Positions 8,105-15,716 of a stretch of DNA of 16,232 nt are shown here, piece after piece. The notes beneath the pieces were generated by a model, which was not told the origin of the DNA, did no database searches, and saw only the letters and a program-made list of their open reading frames with translations. The translations under genes and the position numbers were made by a program. The DNA lies in contig DTZN01000284.1 of NCBI GenBank assembly GCA_012961365.1, forward strand, positions 1 to 16,232, read 5' to 3'. Origin of the DNA: Hydrogenothermaceae bacterium (GTDB lineage Bacteria; Aquificota; Aquificia; Aquificales; Hydrogenothermaceae). Position 1 is the stretch's first letter; the number at the start of each line of letters is the position of its first letter.

Positions 8105-8123
8105 AAAAATCATTTTGATTTTT
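8105..8123 (+). terminator. AT-rich stem-loop after the receptor gene
   Basis: AAAAATCA (8105-8112) and TGATTTTT (8116-8123) pair perfectly over eight bases with loop TTT, immediately after the receptor stop codon. The 3' arm supplies the T-run. Low GC makes it a weak terminator at high temperature, so it may not stop transcription into the next gene. Confidence 0.4.
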
Positions 8124-8175
8124 ATAGAGCATTGATATACTTTTATTGTATTAGTTTTTAGTTTTGGAGGAAAAA

Positions 8176-8667
8176 ATGGATATAGAAAATATTGACCCAA
8201 AAATACTGGAAAAAATGCAAAGATTTGCCAATACTTTTGCAGAAAAATCAGGAACAGTAGTAAATCCAAACAAAGAAGCATCTAATACGGTTATAAAAGG
8301 ATTAGCTTCACATGTTCAAGAACTTGGAAAGCCTCTTTGTCCGTGTAATTTTTATCCTGACAAAAAAGAAGAAGTAAAGAAAAGAAGATGGATTTGTGCC
8401 TGTGATGAAATGCAAATATTTAAATACTGCCACTGCTTGTTATTTGTTAGAGAAGATGGAATGCCAATTACTGAATATTTACCGGAATGGCACGAAGGAA
8501 GGCAGATATATGGACTTGTAAAAGACCCTACTCCAGATAAAGGAAGGGCAATGGCTAAATTTGATAAAATAGTTGCTTATTTGAAAGAATATGTAAAAGA
8601 ACATAACTTAGATATTCCAGAAGAGGAAATAATATCTTGGGCAGAAAAAGTAGCAAAGAAAAAATAA
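8176..8667 (+). CDS. ftrB: Ferredoxin-thioredoxin reductase, catalytic subunit
   Basis: Passes electrons from ferredoxin through a 4Fe-4S cluster and an adjacent disulphide to thioredoxin. The six cysteines are arranged exactly as in the family: C55-P-C57, sixteen residues, C74-A-C76, eight residues, C85-H-C87, then LLFVREDG. C57 and C87 would form the redox disulphide; C55, C74, C76 and C85 would hold the cluster. The central CPC of plant and cyanobacterial enzymes is CAC here. The 163-residue protein carries about 50 residues beyond the usual core (115-163), mostly helical. The ATG at 8176 is chosen over an in-frame TTG at 8164, because GGAGG at 8166-8170 is the ribosome binding site. No variable subunit gene is nearby. 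It overlaps the next gene by one base. Confidence 0.9.
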   Translation: MDIENIDPKILEKMQRFANTFAEKSGTVVNPNKEASNTVIKGLASHVQELGKPLCPCNFYPDKKEEVKKRRWICACDEMQIFKYCHCLLFVREDGMPITEYLPEWHEGRQIYGLVKDPTPDKGRAMAKFDKIVAYLKEYVKEHNLDIPEEEIISWAEKVAKKK

Positions 8668-8915
8668 TGAGATACTTTTGGGGAATAATATTTTTATGTT
8701 TAGGAATTGCAGGTGTTTTATTACCAATACTTCCGGGACTACCGTTTTTTGTAGTTTCGGCATTTTTATTTGGCTTAATTTCTGAAGAACAGTTAATAAA
8801 AGGATTAAAAAAGTTTAAAATTAAAGATGAAAAAATGGCAAAATGGTCAAATAGATTAATAAATTACATAATTATCAGATATATACATAAAAGGAATATA
8901 AATATTTATATATAG
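8667..8915 (+). CDS. Small membrane protein, DUF454 (YbaN)-like
   Basis: Eighty-two residues with two closely packed hydrophobic segments near 3-20 and 24-40. The sequence LGIAGVLLPILPGLPFFVVS, followed by AFLFG, matches the glycine/proline-rich membrane hairpin of DUF454/YbaN or the related PGPGW proteins, which have no firmly assigned function. The C-terminal half is charged and ends in an unusual Ile/Tyr/Lys-rich tail (RYIHKRNINIYI). This lacks the trailing motif I expect in DUF454, so the end may be worn or shortened. The start ATG shares its A with the stop of the reductase gene (TAATG), so translation is probably coupled. An in-frame TTG further upstream is unlikely to be used. Pairing with a thiol-redox enzyme is suggestive but unexplained. 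Confidence 0.65.
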   Translation: MRYFWGIIFLCLGIAGVLLPILPGLPFFVVSAFLFGLISEEQLIKGLKKFKIKDEKMAKWSNRLINYIIIRYIHKRNINIYI

Positions 8916-8933
8916 GTATATAAGATAAGGAAA

Positions 8934-8952
8934 AGCTAAAAAGCCTTTTTTA
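8934..8952 (+). terminator. Weak bulged stem-loop followed by T-run
   Basis: After the DUF454-like gene, AAAGCT and AGCCTTT can pair around AAAA with one bulged C, leading into a run of T. The stem is short and imperfect, so this is only a possible terminator. Confidence 0.3.
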
Positions 8953-9044
8953 TGAAAATTTTAAGTTTTATTTCTTTTTTATTATGAAATTTTAAGAGAA
9001 AAAACTCCTGAAATCTATTTTTTTTGTATTTAATAATAATTTAC

Positions 9045-9842
9045 ATGAATAAAAATTTTCTTAATACTTGCTTAACAATAGCTGGTAGCGACAATAGTTC
9101 AGGTGCAGGTTTACAGGCAGACTTAAAAGTATTTACTTTACTTGGGGTATTTGGTTTTTCTGCCATTACTTCTATTACAGTTCAAAACTCTAAAGGGGTA
9201 AAAGAAAGTATTCCTGTTAATCCAGAACTTTTAAAAAAACAAATTGAAACTATTTTTGAAGATTTTAATGTAGATGTGGTAAAAATAGGAATGCTTCAAA
9301 CAAAGGAAAATATAAATGTTTTGATTAATCTTTTTCAAAAATATAAACCTAAAGAAATAGTTTTAGATACAGTAATAAAATCTTCCTCTGGAAAATATTT
9401 ACTTGATAAAGATGCAATTGATAAGTTTAAAGAGCTTATAAAAATTTCTAGTATTATAACCCCTAACACAGAAGAAGCTAAAGCATTGGTCAATATAGAT
9501 ATAAACTCTGTAGATGACATGAAAAAAGCCTCTGAAAAGCTTTTAAAACTTGGAACTAAAGCAGTTTATCTAAAGGGTGGACATATGAAATTTCAAAATG
9601 AAATCATAGATATATTTTTTGACGGAAGTAAAATGTTGGAGATAAATTATAAAAAACTTCCTTTAAAAGAAAATATTCACGGTACAGGTTGTGTTTTGTC
9701 TTCTGCTACTGCATCTTATCTTGCAAAAGGGGAAAGTCTAGAAAATGCATGTTTAAAAGGTAGAAAATTTTTGCAAAATCAAATAAAAAGAGCTATCTTT
9801 TTAGGCTCTAAATATTTATATATGCCCCTTACTCAACAGTAA
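9045..9842 (+). CDS. thiD: Hydroxymethylpyrimidine/phosphomethylpyrimidine kinase
   Basis: Phosphorylates the pyrimidine moiety of thiamine twice (HMP to HMP-P to HMP-PP) in the cytoplasm. Ribokinase-like fold of 265 residues from the ATG. Signatures are TIAGSDNSSGAGLQADLK at 11-28, GFSAITSITVQNS at 37-49, KIGMLQT at 80-86, TPNTEEA at 139-145, LKGGH at 176-180, and the catalytic HGTGCVLSSA at 212-221. The usual LDPV is LDTV here (108-111). The ATG at 9045 is preferred to an in-frame TTG at 9024, since the family normally begins a few residues before TIAGSD. There is no ribosome binding site upstream; the message may be leaderless. No TPP riboswitch was recognised. The last 14 bases overlap the end of glmS on the other strand. 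Confidence 0.93.
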   Translation: MNKNFLNTCLTIAGSDNSSGAGLQADLKVFTLLGVFGFSAITSITVQNSKGVKESIPVNPELLKKQIETIFEDFNVDVVKIGMLQTKENINVLINLFQKYKPKEIVLDTVIKSSSGKYLLDKDAIDKFKELIKISSIITPNTEEAKALVNIDINSVDDMKKASEKLLKLGTKAVYLKGGHMKFQNEIIDIFFDGSKMLEINYKKLPLKENIHGTGCVLSSATASYLAKGESLENACLKGRKFLQNQIKRAIFLGSKYLYMPLTQQ

Positions 9843-11640
9843 CAGTTTTAGCAAGATTTCTTGGTTGGTCAACATCCTTTCCTAGCAGTGTTGCAATATG
9901 ATAAGAAATAAGTTGCATAGGAACAATCGTCAAAAACGGATAAAGCTCATCTAAGGTTTTTGGTATATATATAACATCATCTGAAAGCTGTCTTATTTGT
10001 TTATCATTCTCTGTTGCAATAGATATAACTTTCCCTTTTCTTGCTTTTACTTCCTGTATGTTGGAAAGCATTTTTTCGTAGAATTTATCTTTTATAGCTA
10101 CTGCAATAACAGGCATATTTTCATCAATTAATGCTATTGGACCATGTTTCATTTCTCCTGCTGGGTAGCTTTCTGCGTGTATATAAGATATTTCTTTTAG
10201 CTTTAGGGCTCCCTCTAAAGCTATTGGATAATTTATATTCCTTCCTAAAAATAGAAAATCTTGTGTATTCATATATTTATATGCCAAATCTTTTATAGAT
10301 TTATCAAGTAAAAGTATTTTTTCTACTTTAGATGGTATCTTAGAAAGTGCCTTTACGAAATAATTGAAATCTTCTTTAGAAATAGTTCCTCTTTTCAATC
10401 CTAGCTCTAAAGCAAGCAAAAATAACACAACTAACTGAGACATAAAAGTTTTCGTTGCTGCAACACCAATTTCAGGGCCACTATAAGTATAAAGAGTAAA
10501 ATCACTTTCCCTTGATAAAGAACTTCCTACAACATTAACTATTGAAATTGTTTTTGCACCTTCATTTTTTGCATCTAAAAGGGCAAATCTTGTATCTGCA
10601 GTTTCTCCAGACTGGCTAATTCCTATGATAGCAGTTTTATCTGTGATGATTTTGTCTCTATATCTATACTCGGAAGCAAAATCCACCTCAACAGGAATTT
10701 TAGCAAACTTTTCAATCCAAAATTTACCAACAAGTCCTGCATGTAAAGATGTTCCACAAGCTATTATATATACTCTGTCTGTGTTTTCTAATATGTTAAA
10801 AAGCTCTGTTTTGTCTAATGAGTTAAACCCTGCTATTGTGTCTGTTATAGCCCCTGGTTGCTCAAAAATTTCTTTTTGCATAAAATGCTTAAATCCTGCC
10901 TTTTGAGCAGAAGAAACGCTCCAGTTTACCTTTGTTATTTCTTTTTCAAGTTTGTTTTTACATATATCAAAAATTTCTACTTTGTTTTTGTTTAAAACAG
11001 CTATTTCATTATCCTCTAAAATTATAAAATCTTTTGTATACTCTAAAACTGCAGGTATATCAGAAGCAATAAAATTTTCATCTTTTGAAACTCCAATTAC
11101 AAGGGGACTACCTTTTTTTATTGCAATTAAAGTATCTGGATAAAATTTAGATATAACTCCTATTGCATAAGCTCCTTCTAACTTTTCAGCCACTTTAACG
11201 GCAGTGTCTAGAAAATCTCCTGTATATAAATCTTCAAATAGGTGTGCTATTACTTCTGTGTCTGTTTGGGATATAAATTTATAACCTTTTTTTTCTAACT
11301 CATTTTTCAAATCAATGTAGTTTTCTATTATTCCATTGTGAACTACTGCAAAAGTTTTTGACTGACTGATATGGGGATGAGCATTTTCAATGCTAGGACT
11401 TCCATGGGTTGCCCATCTAGAGTGTCCAATTCCTATGTTCCCTTCTAATTTTTTGCCCCATAGTTTTTCATGTAAATCTTTTATCTTACCAACTTGCTTT
11501 TCTACTTTTATTTCATTTGTGTTTTTGTCAATAATAGCTACTCCTGCAGAATCATATCCTCTATATTCCAATTTATAAAGTCCTTGTAGTAAAACAGGAA
11601 TAGCTTGTCTTTTCCCTACATAACCTATTATTCCACACAT
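9829..11640 (-). CDS. glmS: Glutamine-fructose-6-phosphate aminotransferase
   Basis: Makes glucosamine-6-phosphate from fructose-6-phosphate and glutamine, the first step toward UDP-GlcNAc for peptidoglycan and lipopolysaccharide. It has 603 residues, full length. The N-terminal glutaminase uses C2 (MCGIIGYVG), with EYRGYDSAG, HSRWATHG at 73-80 and HNGIIEN at 101-107. Two SIS isomerase domains follow, with ACGTSLHAG, SQSGETADT, ALKLKEISYIHAESYPAGEM and the ending DQPRNLAKTVTVE. Only three bases separate it from pdxJ upstream, with AAGGTG inside the end of pdxJ as a poorly spaced ribosome binding site, so the two are one operon. The gap is too small for a glmS ribozyme. It ends tail-to-tail, overlapping thiD. 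Confidence 0.98.
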   Translation of the reverse strand: MCGIIGYVGKRQAIPVLLQGLYKLEYRGYDSAGVAIIDKNTNEIKVEKQVGKIKDLHEKLWGKKLEGNIGIGHSRWATHGSPSIENAHPHISQSKTFAVVHNGIIENYIDLKNELEKKGYKFISQTDTEVIAHLFEDLYTGDFLDTAVKVAEKLEGAYAIGVISKFYPDTLIAIKKGSPLVIGVSKDENFIASDIPAVLEYTKDFIILEDNEIAVLNKNKVEIFDICKNKLEKEITKVNWSVSSAQKAGFKHFMQKEIFEQPGAITDTIAGFNSLDKTELFNILENTDRVYIIACGTSLHAGLVGKFWIEKFAKIPVEVDFASEYRYRDKIITDKTAIIGISQSGETADTRFALLDAKNEGAKTISIVNVVGSSLSRESDFTLYTYSGPEIGVAATKTFMSQLVVLFLLALELGLKRGTISKEDFNYFVKALSKIPSKVEKILLLDKSIKDLAYKYMNTQDFLFLGRNINYPIALEGALKLKEISYIHAESYPAGEMKHGPIALIDENMPVIAVAIKDKFYEKMLSNIQEVKARKGKVISIATENDKQIRQLSDDVIYIPKTLDELYPFLTIVPMQLISYHIATLLGKDVDQPRNLAKTVTVE

Positions 11641-11643
11641 GGT

Positions 11644-12369
11644 TCACTTACACCTTGCTTCCAAAATTAATCTTTTCATTTTTTCTATAGCTTTATCTAA
11701 TCCTAAAAATATAGAGTTTGCAATTATAGAATGGCCTATATTCAATTCTTCAATTTCTATAATTTCTGCAATAGGTTTTACATTCTCATATGTTAAACCA
11801 TGACCTGCAAAAACATTTAACCCTTTTTGTTTAGCATAAACAGCAGACTTTTTTATTCTTTCAATTTCCTGCAATATTCTTTTTCCAGTTGCATTAGCAT
11901 ACTCTCCAGTGTGAAGTTCTACGGCATCTGCTCCAACTTCCAATGATGCGTCAATTTGAGTTTCATCTGGGTCTATAAATAATGCAACTTTTATACCTTC
12001 ACTTTTTATTTGCGAAATAAAGTCTTTTAAATACTCTTTATTAGAAATAACATCTAGTCCCCCTTCTGTTGTTATTTCCTGCCTTTTTTCAGGAACTAAC
12101 GTTACTCTATTAATTTTTACATCTATAGCAATTTTTTTCATTTCTTCTGTTGGAGCCATTTCTAAATTTATGGGAATTTTTGTAATTGTTGCTTTTATTC
12201 TAACTAAGTCTTCGTCTTGAATATGTCTTCTATCTTCTCTTAAATGTAATGTTATCTGGTCAGCCCCTGCTTCCTGTGCTATTAATGCTCCTTTCACAGG
12301 GTCAGGTTCAAAGGTTTTTCTAGCTTCCCTAACAGTTGCTATATGGTCTATATTTACACCTAATCTCAT
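11644..12369 (-). CDS. pdxJ: Pyridoxine 5'-phosphate synthase
   Basis: Condenses 1-deoxyxylulose 5-phosphate with 3-amino-2-oxopropyl phosphate to form pyridoxine 5'-phosphate, the last step of DXP-dependent vitamin B6 synthesis. A TIM barrel of 241 residues, the family length. Signatures are [15 protein letters not shown] at 3-17, [14 protein letters not shown] at 39-52 with H42, [11 protein letters not shown] at 67-77 with E70, [14 protein letters not shown] at 91-104, ELHTGEYA at 151-158, FAGHGL at 187-192 with H190, and [11 protein letters not shown] at 210-220. GAGG lies about eight bases before the ATG. First gene of the pdxJ-glmS operon; the pairing joins PLP supply and amino-sugar synthesis without an obvious mechanistic link. 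Confidence 0.98.
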   Translation of the reverse strand: MRLGVNIDHIATVREARKTFEPDPVKGALIAQEAGADQITLHLREDRRHIQDEDLVRIKATITKIPINLEMAPTEEMKKIAIDVKINRVTLVPEKRQEITTEGGLDVISNKEYLKDFISQIKSEGIKVALFIDPDETQIDASLEVGADAVELHTGEYANATGKRILQEIERIKKSAVYAKQKGLNVFAGHGLTYENVKPIAEIIEIEELNIGHSIIANSIFLGLDKAIEKMKRLILEARCK

Positions 12370-12411
12370 AGTTTTTCCTCAAATTTTGTATTTTTATGAC
12401 GATTAATAATT

Positions 12412-12431
12412 ATAACTTTAAAGTAAGTTAT
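12412..12431. promoter_or_regulatory. Nested palindrome between pdxJ and the amidase gene
   Basis: ATAACTT (12412-12418) and AAGTTAT (12425-12431) are perfect inverted repeats seven bases long. ACTTTAAAGT (12415-12424), which covers the spacer and part of the left arm, is itself a perfect ten-base palindrome. The element ends 16 bases before the amidase ATG, in a 78-base divergent gap. It could be an operator controlling one or both genes, or a stem in the amidase leader. Confidence 0.4.
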
Positions 12432-12447
12432 TTTTAAAGAGGATTTT

Positions 12448-13671
12448 ATGGTAAAAAGAGTTTTATTTGCGTGTTTAATTTTTATTAGCTATGTATTTGC
12501 TTCTTCTATAAATATAAAGCATTTTGAAAAAAAGGATATTGTTTACATATCAAATATTAAAAATTTAGAAGAAGTTCCATTTATAGACCCTTCTTTTTTT
12601 GTTATTCAGCTAAATGGAATAGACAGCGTAAAACTGAGGAAAAGAAAAACAGATTTATTAAAAGATATTAATATTATAAAAACCGTAGAAGGATTAAAAA
12701 TTGTTTTTGAACTGAAAAGTTCTAAAGTTAAACATTTTATAAAAAGGCGCAAAGGTGGTTTTGAAATAGTTTTTTATTCTAATGAAAAAAAATTTGCTTC
12801 TAAAAATAAAACAAAGCATATTGTTAAATTTGAAAAAAAGAAAAACTTTGAACCTACAGTTAAACTAGAACCAATAAATTTTTTACAAAAAATCCCTAAA
12901 AATTTTAAATTTACTCTAGACCCTGTTTTTTACATACTTGTATCAGAAGGAGCAAAGGAAAAAAACTTCTCTTTGAGGAAAAAACTTATTATGATAGACC
13001 CAGGGCATGGAGGAGCAGACCCAGGAGCTATAGCTAATGGTCTTGTAGAAAGTAAGATAAATTGGAAAATAGCTATGTATCTAAAAAAGCTACTTGAAAA
13101 AGATGGCAGGTTTAAAGTGTTATTAACTAGGAAAAAAAACGAAACAATATCGCCATACCGTAGAAGTATAAAGGTAATGAGATATCATCCTGACCTTTTA
13201 ATAAGTATTCACTGTAATTCAGCACCAAACCCAAATGCAAGAGGAACGTATATTTATACATTAAGTCTTGAGGGAGCGAAGAAAAAACTAACTAAACTTG
13301 TAGAAAGTAGAGAAAATAGAGAAAATCCAATTTTTATAAAGGAAGTAAGGGTAAGTAGAAACTGGTATGTAAATAAAATAGTTGCAGAACTAGCAATAAA
13401 TACAACAGTAGTAGAGGGCTTTAAATTTGCTTATACATTGAAAAGGAAATTAAATTATGTAACTACAGTTAAAGATATAGATAGCGGGAATTTTATAGTT
13501 TTAAAAAACCCCGGAGTTCCTTCTGTTTTAATAGAAACTGCATTTTTAACTAACAAATATGATGCAAAACTTTTAAAAAATGATATTTTTTTAAAAAACT
13601 TTGCCGCATCTATATATCTTGGTATAGTAGATTATTTTTACAATCAAAGTTATATAGTGGTAAAAAGATGA
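12448..13671 (+). CDS. N-acetylmuramoyl-L-alanine amidase (AmiC type)
   Basis: A zinc amidase that cuts the bond between N-acetylmuramic acid and L-alanine in peptidoglycan, used in daughter-cell separation. It has 407 residues: signal peptide at about 1-19 (ends VFASS), a beta-rich AMIN-like targeting domain at about 20-115, a basic linker, then the Amidase_3 domain from 178 to 397. Zinc ligands are H187 in IDPGHGGADPGA, E201 in GLVESKIN and H255 in LLISIHCNSAPN; the catalytic glutamate is E363 in VLIETAFLTN. The segment 270-350 with SLEGAKKKL and the helix-rich stretch after it would be the regulatory insert seen in AmiB/AmiC-like enzymes. AAAGAGGA precedes the ATG. It overlaps coaX by four bases (ATGA), so the genes are co-translated. 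Confidence 0.93.
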   Translation: MVKRVLFACLIFISYVFASSINIKHFEKKDIVYISNIKNLEEVPFIDPSFFVIQLNGIDSVKLRKRKTDLLKDINIIKTVEGLKIVFELKSSKVKHFIKRRKGGFEIVFYSNEKKFASKNKTKHIVKFEKKKNFEPTVKLEPINFLQKIPKNFKFTLDPVFYILVSEGAKEKNFSLRKKLIMIDPGHGGADPGAIANGLVESKINWKIAMYLKKLLEKDGRFKVLLTRKKNETISPYRRSIKVMRYHPDLLISIHCNSAPNPNARGTYIYTLSLEGAKKKLTKLVESRENRENPIFIKEVRVSRNWYVNKIVAELAINTTVVEGFKFAYTLKRKLNYVTTVKDIDSGNFIVLKNPGVPSVLIETAFLTNKYDAKLLKNDIFLKNFAASIYLGIVDYFYNQSYIVVKR

Positions 13672-14432
13672 TTTTAGCAATAGATATAGGCAATACAACT
13701 GTAGAATTTGGGTTTATAAAAGACCAAAAATTGTTAAAAAGTTATAAACTTTCTTCAAATATTGATAAAACAGTTGATGACTGGCTTTTAGATTTAAAAG
13801 TAATTTTTTCAGTAGAAAATTTAGAAGTTCAAGATTTTGTCATATCTTCAGTTGTTCCTCAAATAGAAGATAAAATATCGTATGCAATAAAAAAAGGATT
13901 TAATAAAAAACCTTTAATAATTGGGAAAGATTTAAAAGTTCCTATAAAAAACAACTATAAAAATCCTTATGAAGTTGGTATAGATAGATTAGTAAATGCT
14001 TATGGAGCTATTCATAAAGCAAATCCTCCATTAATTGTTATAGACCTTGGCACTGCAATCACATTTGATATTGTTAACGAAAAAGGAGAGTATGAGGGAG
14101 GAGCAATATTTCCCGGAATTGACAGTAGCATAAAAACATTATTCTCTAAAACTTCAAAACTTCCTATGGTTTCTATAAATGAAACTAAAAACATAATAGG
14201 TAAGACAACTATTGAAAGTATACAATCAGGGATATTTTTTGGATATTGTAGTTTAATAGAAGGCATGGTTAATAGAATTTCTAAACATTACAATCGAGAT
14301 TTTAATATAATTATAACAGGAGGAAATTCTAAATTAATATCAAAAGGTTTGTCTATAAAGCATATTTTAGACGAATATTTAAGTCTTGAAGGTATTTATT
14401 TGATATATAAATTTAATCATAGTAAACTATAA
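13668..14432 (+). CDS. coaX: Type III pantothenate kinase
   Basis: Phosphorylates pantothenate, the first step to coenzyme A, and belongs to the ASKHA fold. It has 254 residues. Motifs are IDIGNTTVEFG at 5-15 with D6 in the phosphate loop, YEVGIDRLVNA at 101-111 (usually GADR, here GIDR), VIDLGTAITFDIV at 124-136 with the catalytic-site aspartate D126, GGAIFPGID at 144-152, and ITGGN at 216-220. Type III enzymes characteristically resist CoA feedback and need a monovalent cation. The start overlaps the end of the amidase gene by four bases. Nothing looks degraded. Confidence 0.96.
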   Translation: MILAIDIGNTTVEFGFIKDQKLLKSYKLSSNIDKTVDDWLLDLKVIFSVENLEVQDFVISSVVPQIEDKISYAIKKGFNKKPLIIGKDLKVPIKNNYKNPYEVGIDRLVNAYGAIHKANPPLIVIDLGTAITFDIVNEKGEYEGGAIFPGIDSSIKTLFSKTSKLPMVSINETKNIIGKTTIESIQSGIFFGYCSLIEGMVNRISKHYNRDFNIIITGGNSKLISKGLSIKHILDEYLSLEGIYLIYKFNHSKL

Positions 14433-14465
14433 CGAAATATAAAATTTAAATGGAGGAGAGTAAAA

Positions 14466-14585
14466 ATGGAAAACTGGGTAAATTCAACACCTGAAACAAT
14501 ACTATTAGTTTTAATGCTTATCCAATTTATAGTTTTATGGCTTGTTTTAATGGGTGGTAATAAAGGGGAAAGTCAAGAAGCTTAA
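14466..14585 (+). CDS. 39-residue single-pass membrane microprotein
   Basis: A short reading frame from ATG 14466 to TAA 14583-14585. It has a strong ribosome binding site (GGAGGAG at 14452-14458) at normal spacing. The protein is MENWVNSTPE, then a hydrophobic stretch TILLVLMLIQFIVLWLVLMG (residues 11-30), then a short polar tail GNKGESQEA. That is one transmembrane helix with an acidic N-terminus and a mixed tail, typical of small inner-membrane partner proteins. It lies 33 bases after coaX and 50 bases before the next gene, in the same direction. I do not recognise a family. The good ribosome binding site and the clean hydrophobic pattern are the grounds for calling it real. Confidence 0.65.
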   Translation: MENWVNSTPETILLVLMLIQFIVLWLVLMGGNKGESQEA

Positions 14586-14635
14586 TACTTTTTGATTTTT
14601 TTTCTAGAGAAATTTAAGATTTAAAGGGGATTTTT

Positions 14636-14893
14636 ATGAGCGAAGAAAAAAAAGCATATCCTTTTGCACTTGTTGGTTTTTTTGTTACTGATAAATCTAT
14701 AGAAGATACTTTCAGAAAAGATGTTACTCCAGAAGAAATAGAAAAAGTTCAAAAGCTTTTAAAAGAAACAATCTTTACTGAAGGAGTTGATATTGCTATT
14801 ACTCCTTTTGTTGTTCCTCCAGACCAAGTTGACGGTGCATTAAAAGAACTTGCAGATATTGTTTTTGACCCAAATGAAAAAACAGATGCATGA
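14636..14893 (+). CDS. Uncharacterised 85-residue protein
   Basis: A small acidic soluble protein with no signal peptide or membrane segment. It starts AYPFALVGFFVTDKSIEDTF (8-27), has a helical middle (TPEEIEKVQKLLKETIF) and ends TPFVVPPDQVDGALKELADI plus a polar tail. The pattern of two hydrophobic strands (ALVGFFV and VDIAITPFVV), each followed by a helix, suggests a compact alpha/beta fold, possibly a ferredoxin-like binding domain. This is inference. AAGGGGA (14624-14630) lies five bases before the ATG, so it is surely translated. It ends 13 bases before dapB, probably in one transcript, and could be linked to lysine/diaminopimelate metabolism only by position. Family not recognised. Confidence 0.75.
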   Translation: MSEEKKAYPFALVGFFVTDKSIEDTFRKDVTPEEIEKVQKLLKETIFTEGVDIAITPFVVPPDQVDGALKELADIVFDPNEKTDA

Positions 14894-14906
14894 AGGAGTT
14901 TTATAA

Positions 14907-15716
14907 ATGGTAAAAGTAGCTATTTCTGGCGTTTTAGGTAGAATGGGAAGGGCCATTTCAAATATAGCTTATGAAGATAAAGAAATAGAACTTGTTGCAG
15001 GTATAGAAAGTCCAGATTGTGCCCACTCCCATGATACCATAGGAGAAGTATTAAACAAACCTGATTTAAAAGCTCCTATTACACCAGATTTAGCAAAAGT
15101 TATAGATAAACTTGATGTTCTTATTGATTTTGCAAACTCAACAGAAGCAGTTTTATCTCATCTTAGACTTCTTGCATCTGATAAAAACAAAAAAGCTATG
15201 GTTATAGGGACTACTGGTTTTTCTAAAGAAGAATTAAAAGAGATAAAGGAAATTTCAAGAGATATTCCTGTTGTGTTGGCTCCCAATATGAGTATAGGAG
15301 TAAATCTTTTATTTAAATTAGTTAAAGAAGCGGCAAAAGCTTTAAAAGGAAAAGGATACGATATAGAAGTTATAGAAATGCATCATAGATTTAAAAAAGA
15401 TGCTCCTTCTGGAACTGCCGTAAGAATAGTAGATATATTAAAAGAAGAAACTGGAATAAATAATATAGTATATGGTAGAAACGGAGATTACCCAGAAGGA
15501 AGACCTTCAGATGAAATTGCAGTTTTTGCTCTTAGAGGTGGAGATGTAGTTGGAGAACATACAGTTATATTTGCTGGTCTTGGAGAAAAAATAGAATTAA
15601 CTCATAAAGCAAGCTCGAGGGATATATTTGCAAAAGGATCAGTTGAAGCTGCTAAATGGGTGAAAGATAAGAACGCAGGACTTTATGATATGATGGATGT
15701 TTTAAATTTAAAATAA
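14907..15716 (+). CDS. dapB: 4-Hydroxy-tetrahydrodipicolinate reductase
   Basis: Reduces 4-hydroxy-tetrahydrodipicolinate to tetrahydrodipicolinate with NAD(P)H on the way to diaminopimelate and lysine. It has 269 residues, full length. The nucleotide-binding loop is ISGVLGRMGRA at 6-16; IDFANSTEA at 73-81 and GTTGFSKEEL at 101-110 follow. The catalytic signature EMHHRFKKDAPSGTA runs from 157 to 171 with H159/H160 and K164, and the binding loop DAPSGTA is intact. ALRGGDVVGEHTV at 208-220 closes the substrate site. AAGGAG lies about nine bases before the ATG. Its stop shares a base with the next start (TAATG). dapE elsewhere in the window supports an acyl-diaminopimelate (succinylase) route. 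Confidence 0.98.
   Translation: MVKVAISGVLGRMGRAISNIAYEDKEIELVAGIESPDCAHSHDTIGEVLNKPDLKAPITPDLAKVIDKLDVLIDFANSTEAVLSHLRLLASDKNKKAMVIGTTGFSKEELKEIKEISRDIPVVLAPNMSIGVNLLFKLVKEAAKALKGKGYDIEVIEMHHRFKKDAPSGTAVRIVDILKEETGINNIVYGRNGDYPEGRPSDEIAVFALRGGDVVGEHTVIFAGLGEKIELTHKASSRDIFAKGSVEAAKWVKDKNAGLYDMMDVLNLK

Noticed and set aside
8164..8175. TTG start giving four more residues to the reductase
   Set aside because: The TTG overlaps the GGAGG ribosome binding site that serves the ATG at 8176.
8637..8666. TTG start giving ten more residues to the DUF454-like protein
   Set aside because: It would lie deep in the reductase gene; the ATG at 8667 overlaps the stop in the usual coupled arrangement and begins just before the membrane segment.
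9024..9044. TTG start giving seven more residues to thiD
   Set aside because: The added residues (MYLIIIY) do not fit the family's start; the ATG at 9045 does, though neither has a ribosome binding site.
8916..9044. TPP riboswitch upstream of thiD
   Set aside because: No CTGAGA-type core or matching second arm could be found; the gap is low-complexity AT-rich sequence.
11641..11643. glmS ribozyme upstream of glmS
   Set aside because: Only three bases separate pdxJ and glmS, so there is no room for the ribozyme.
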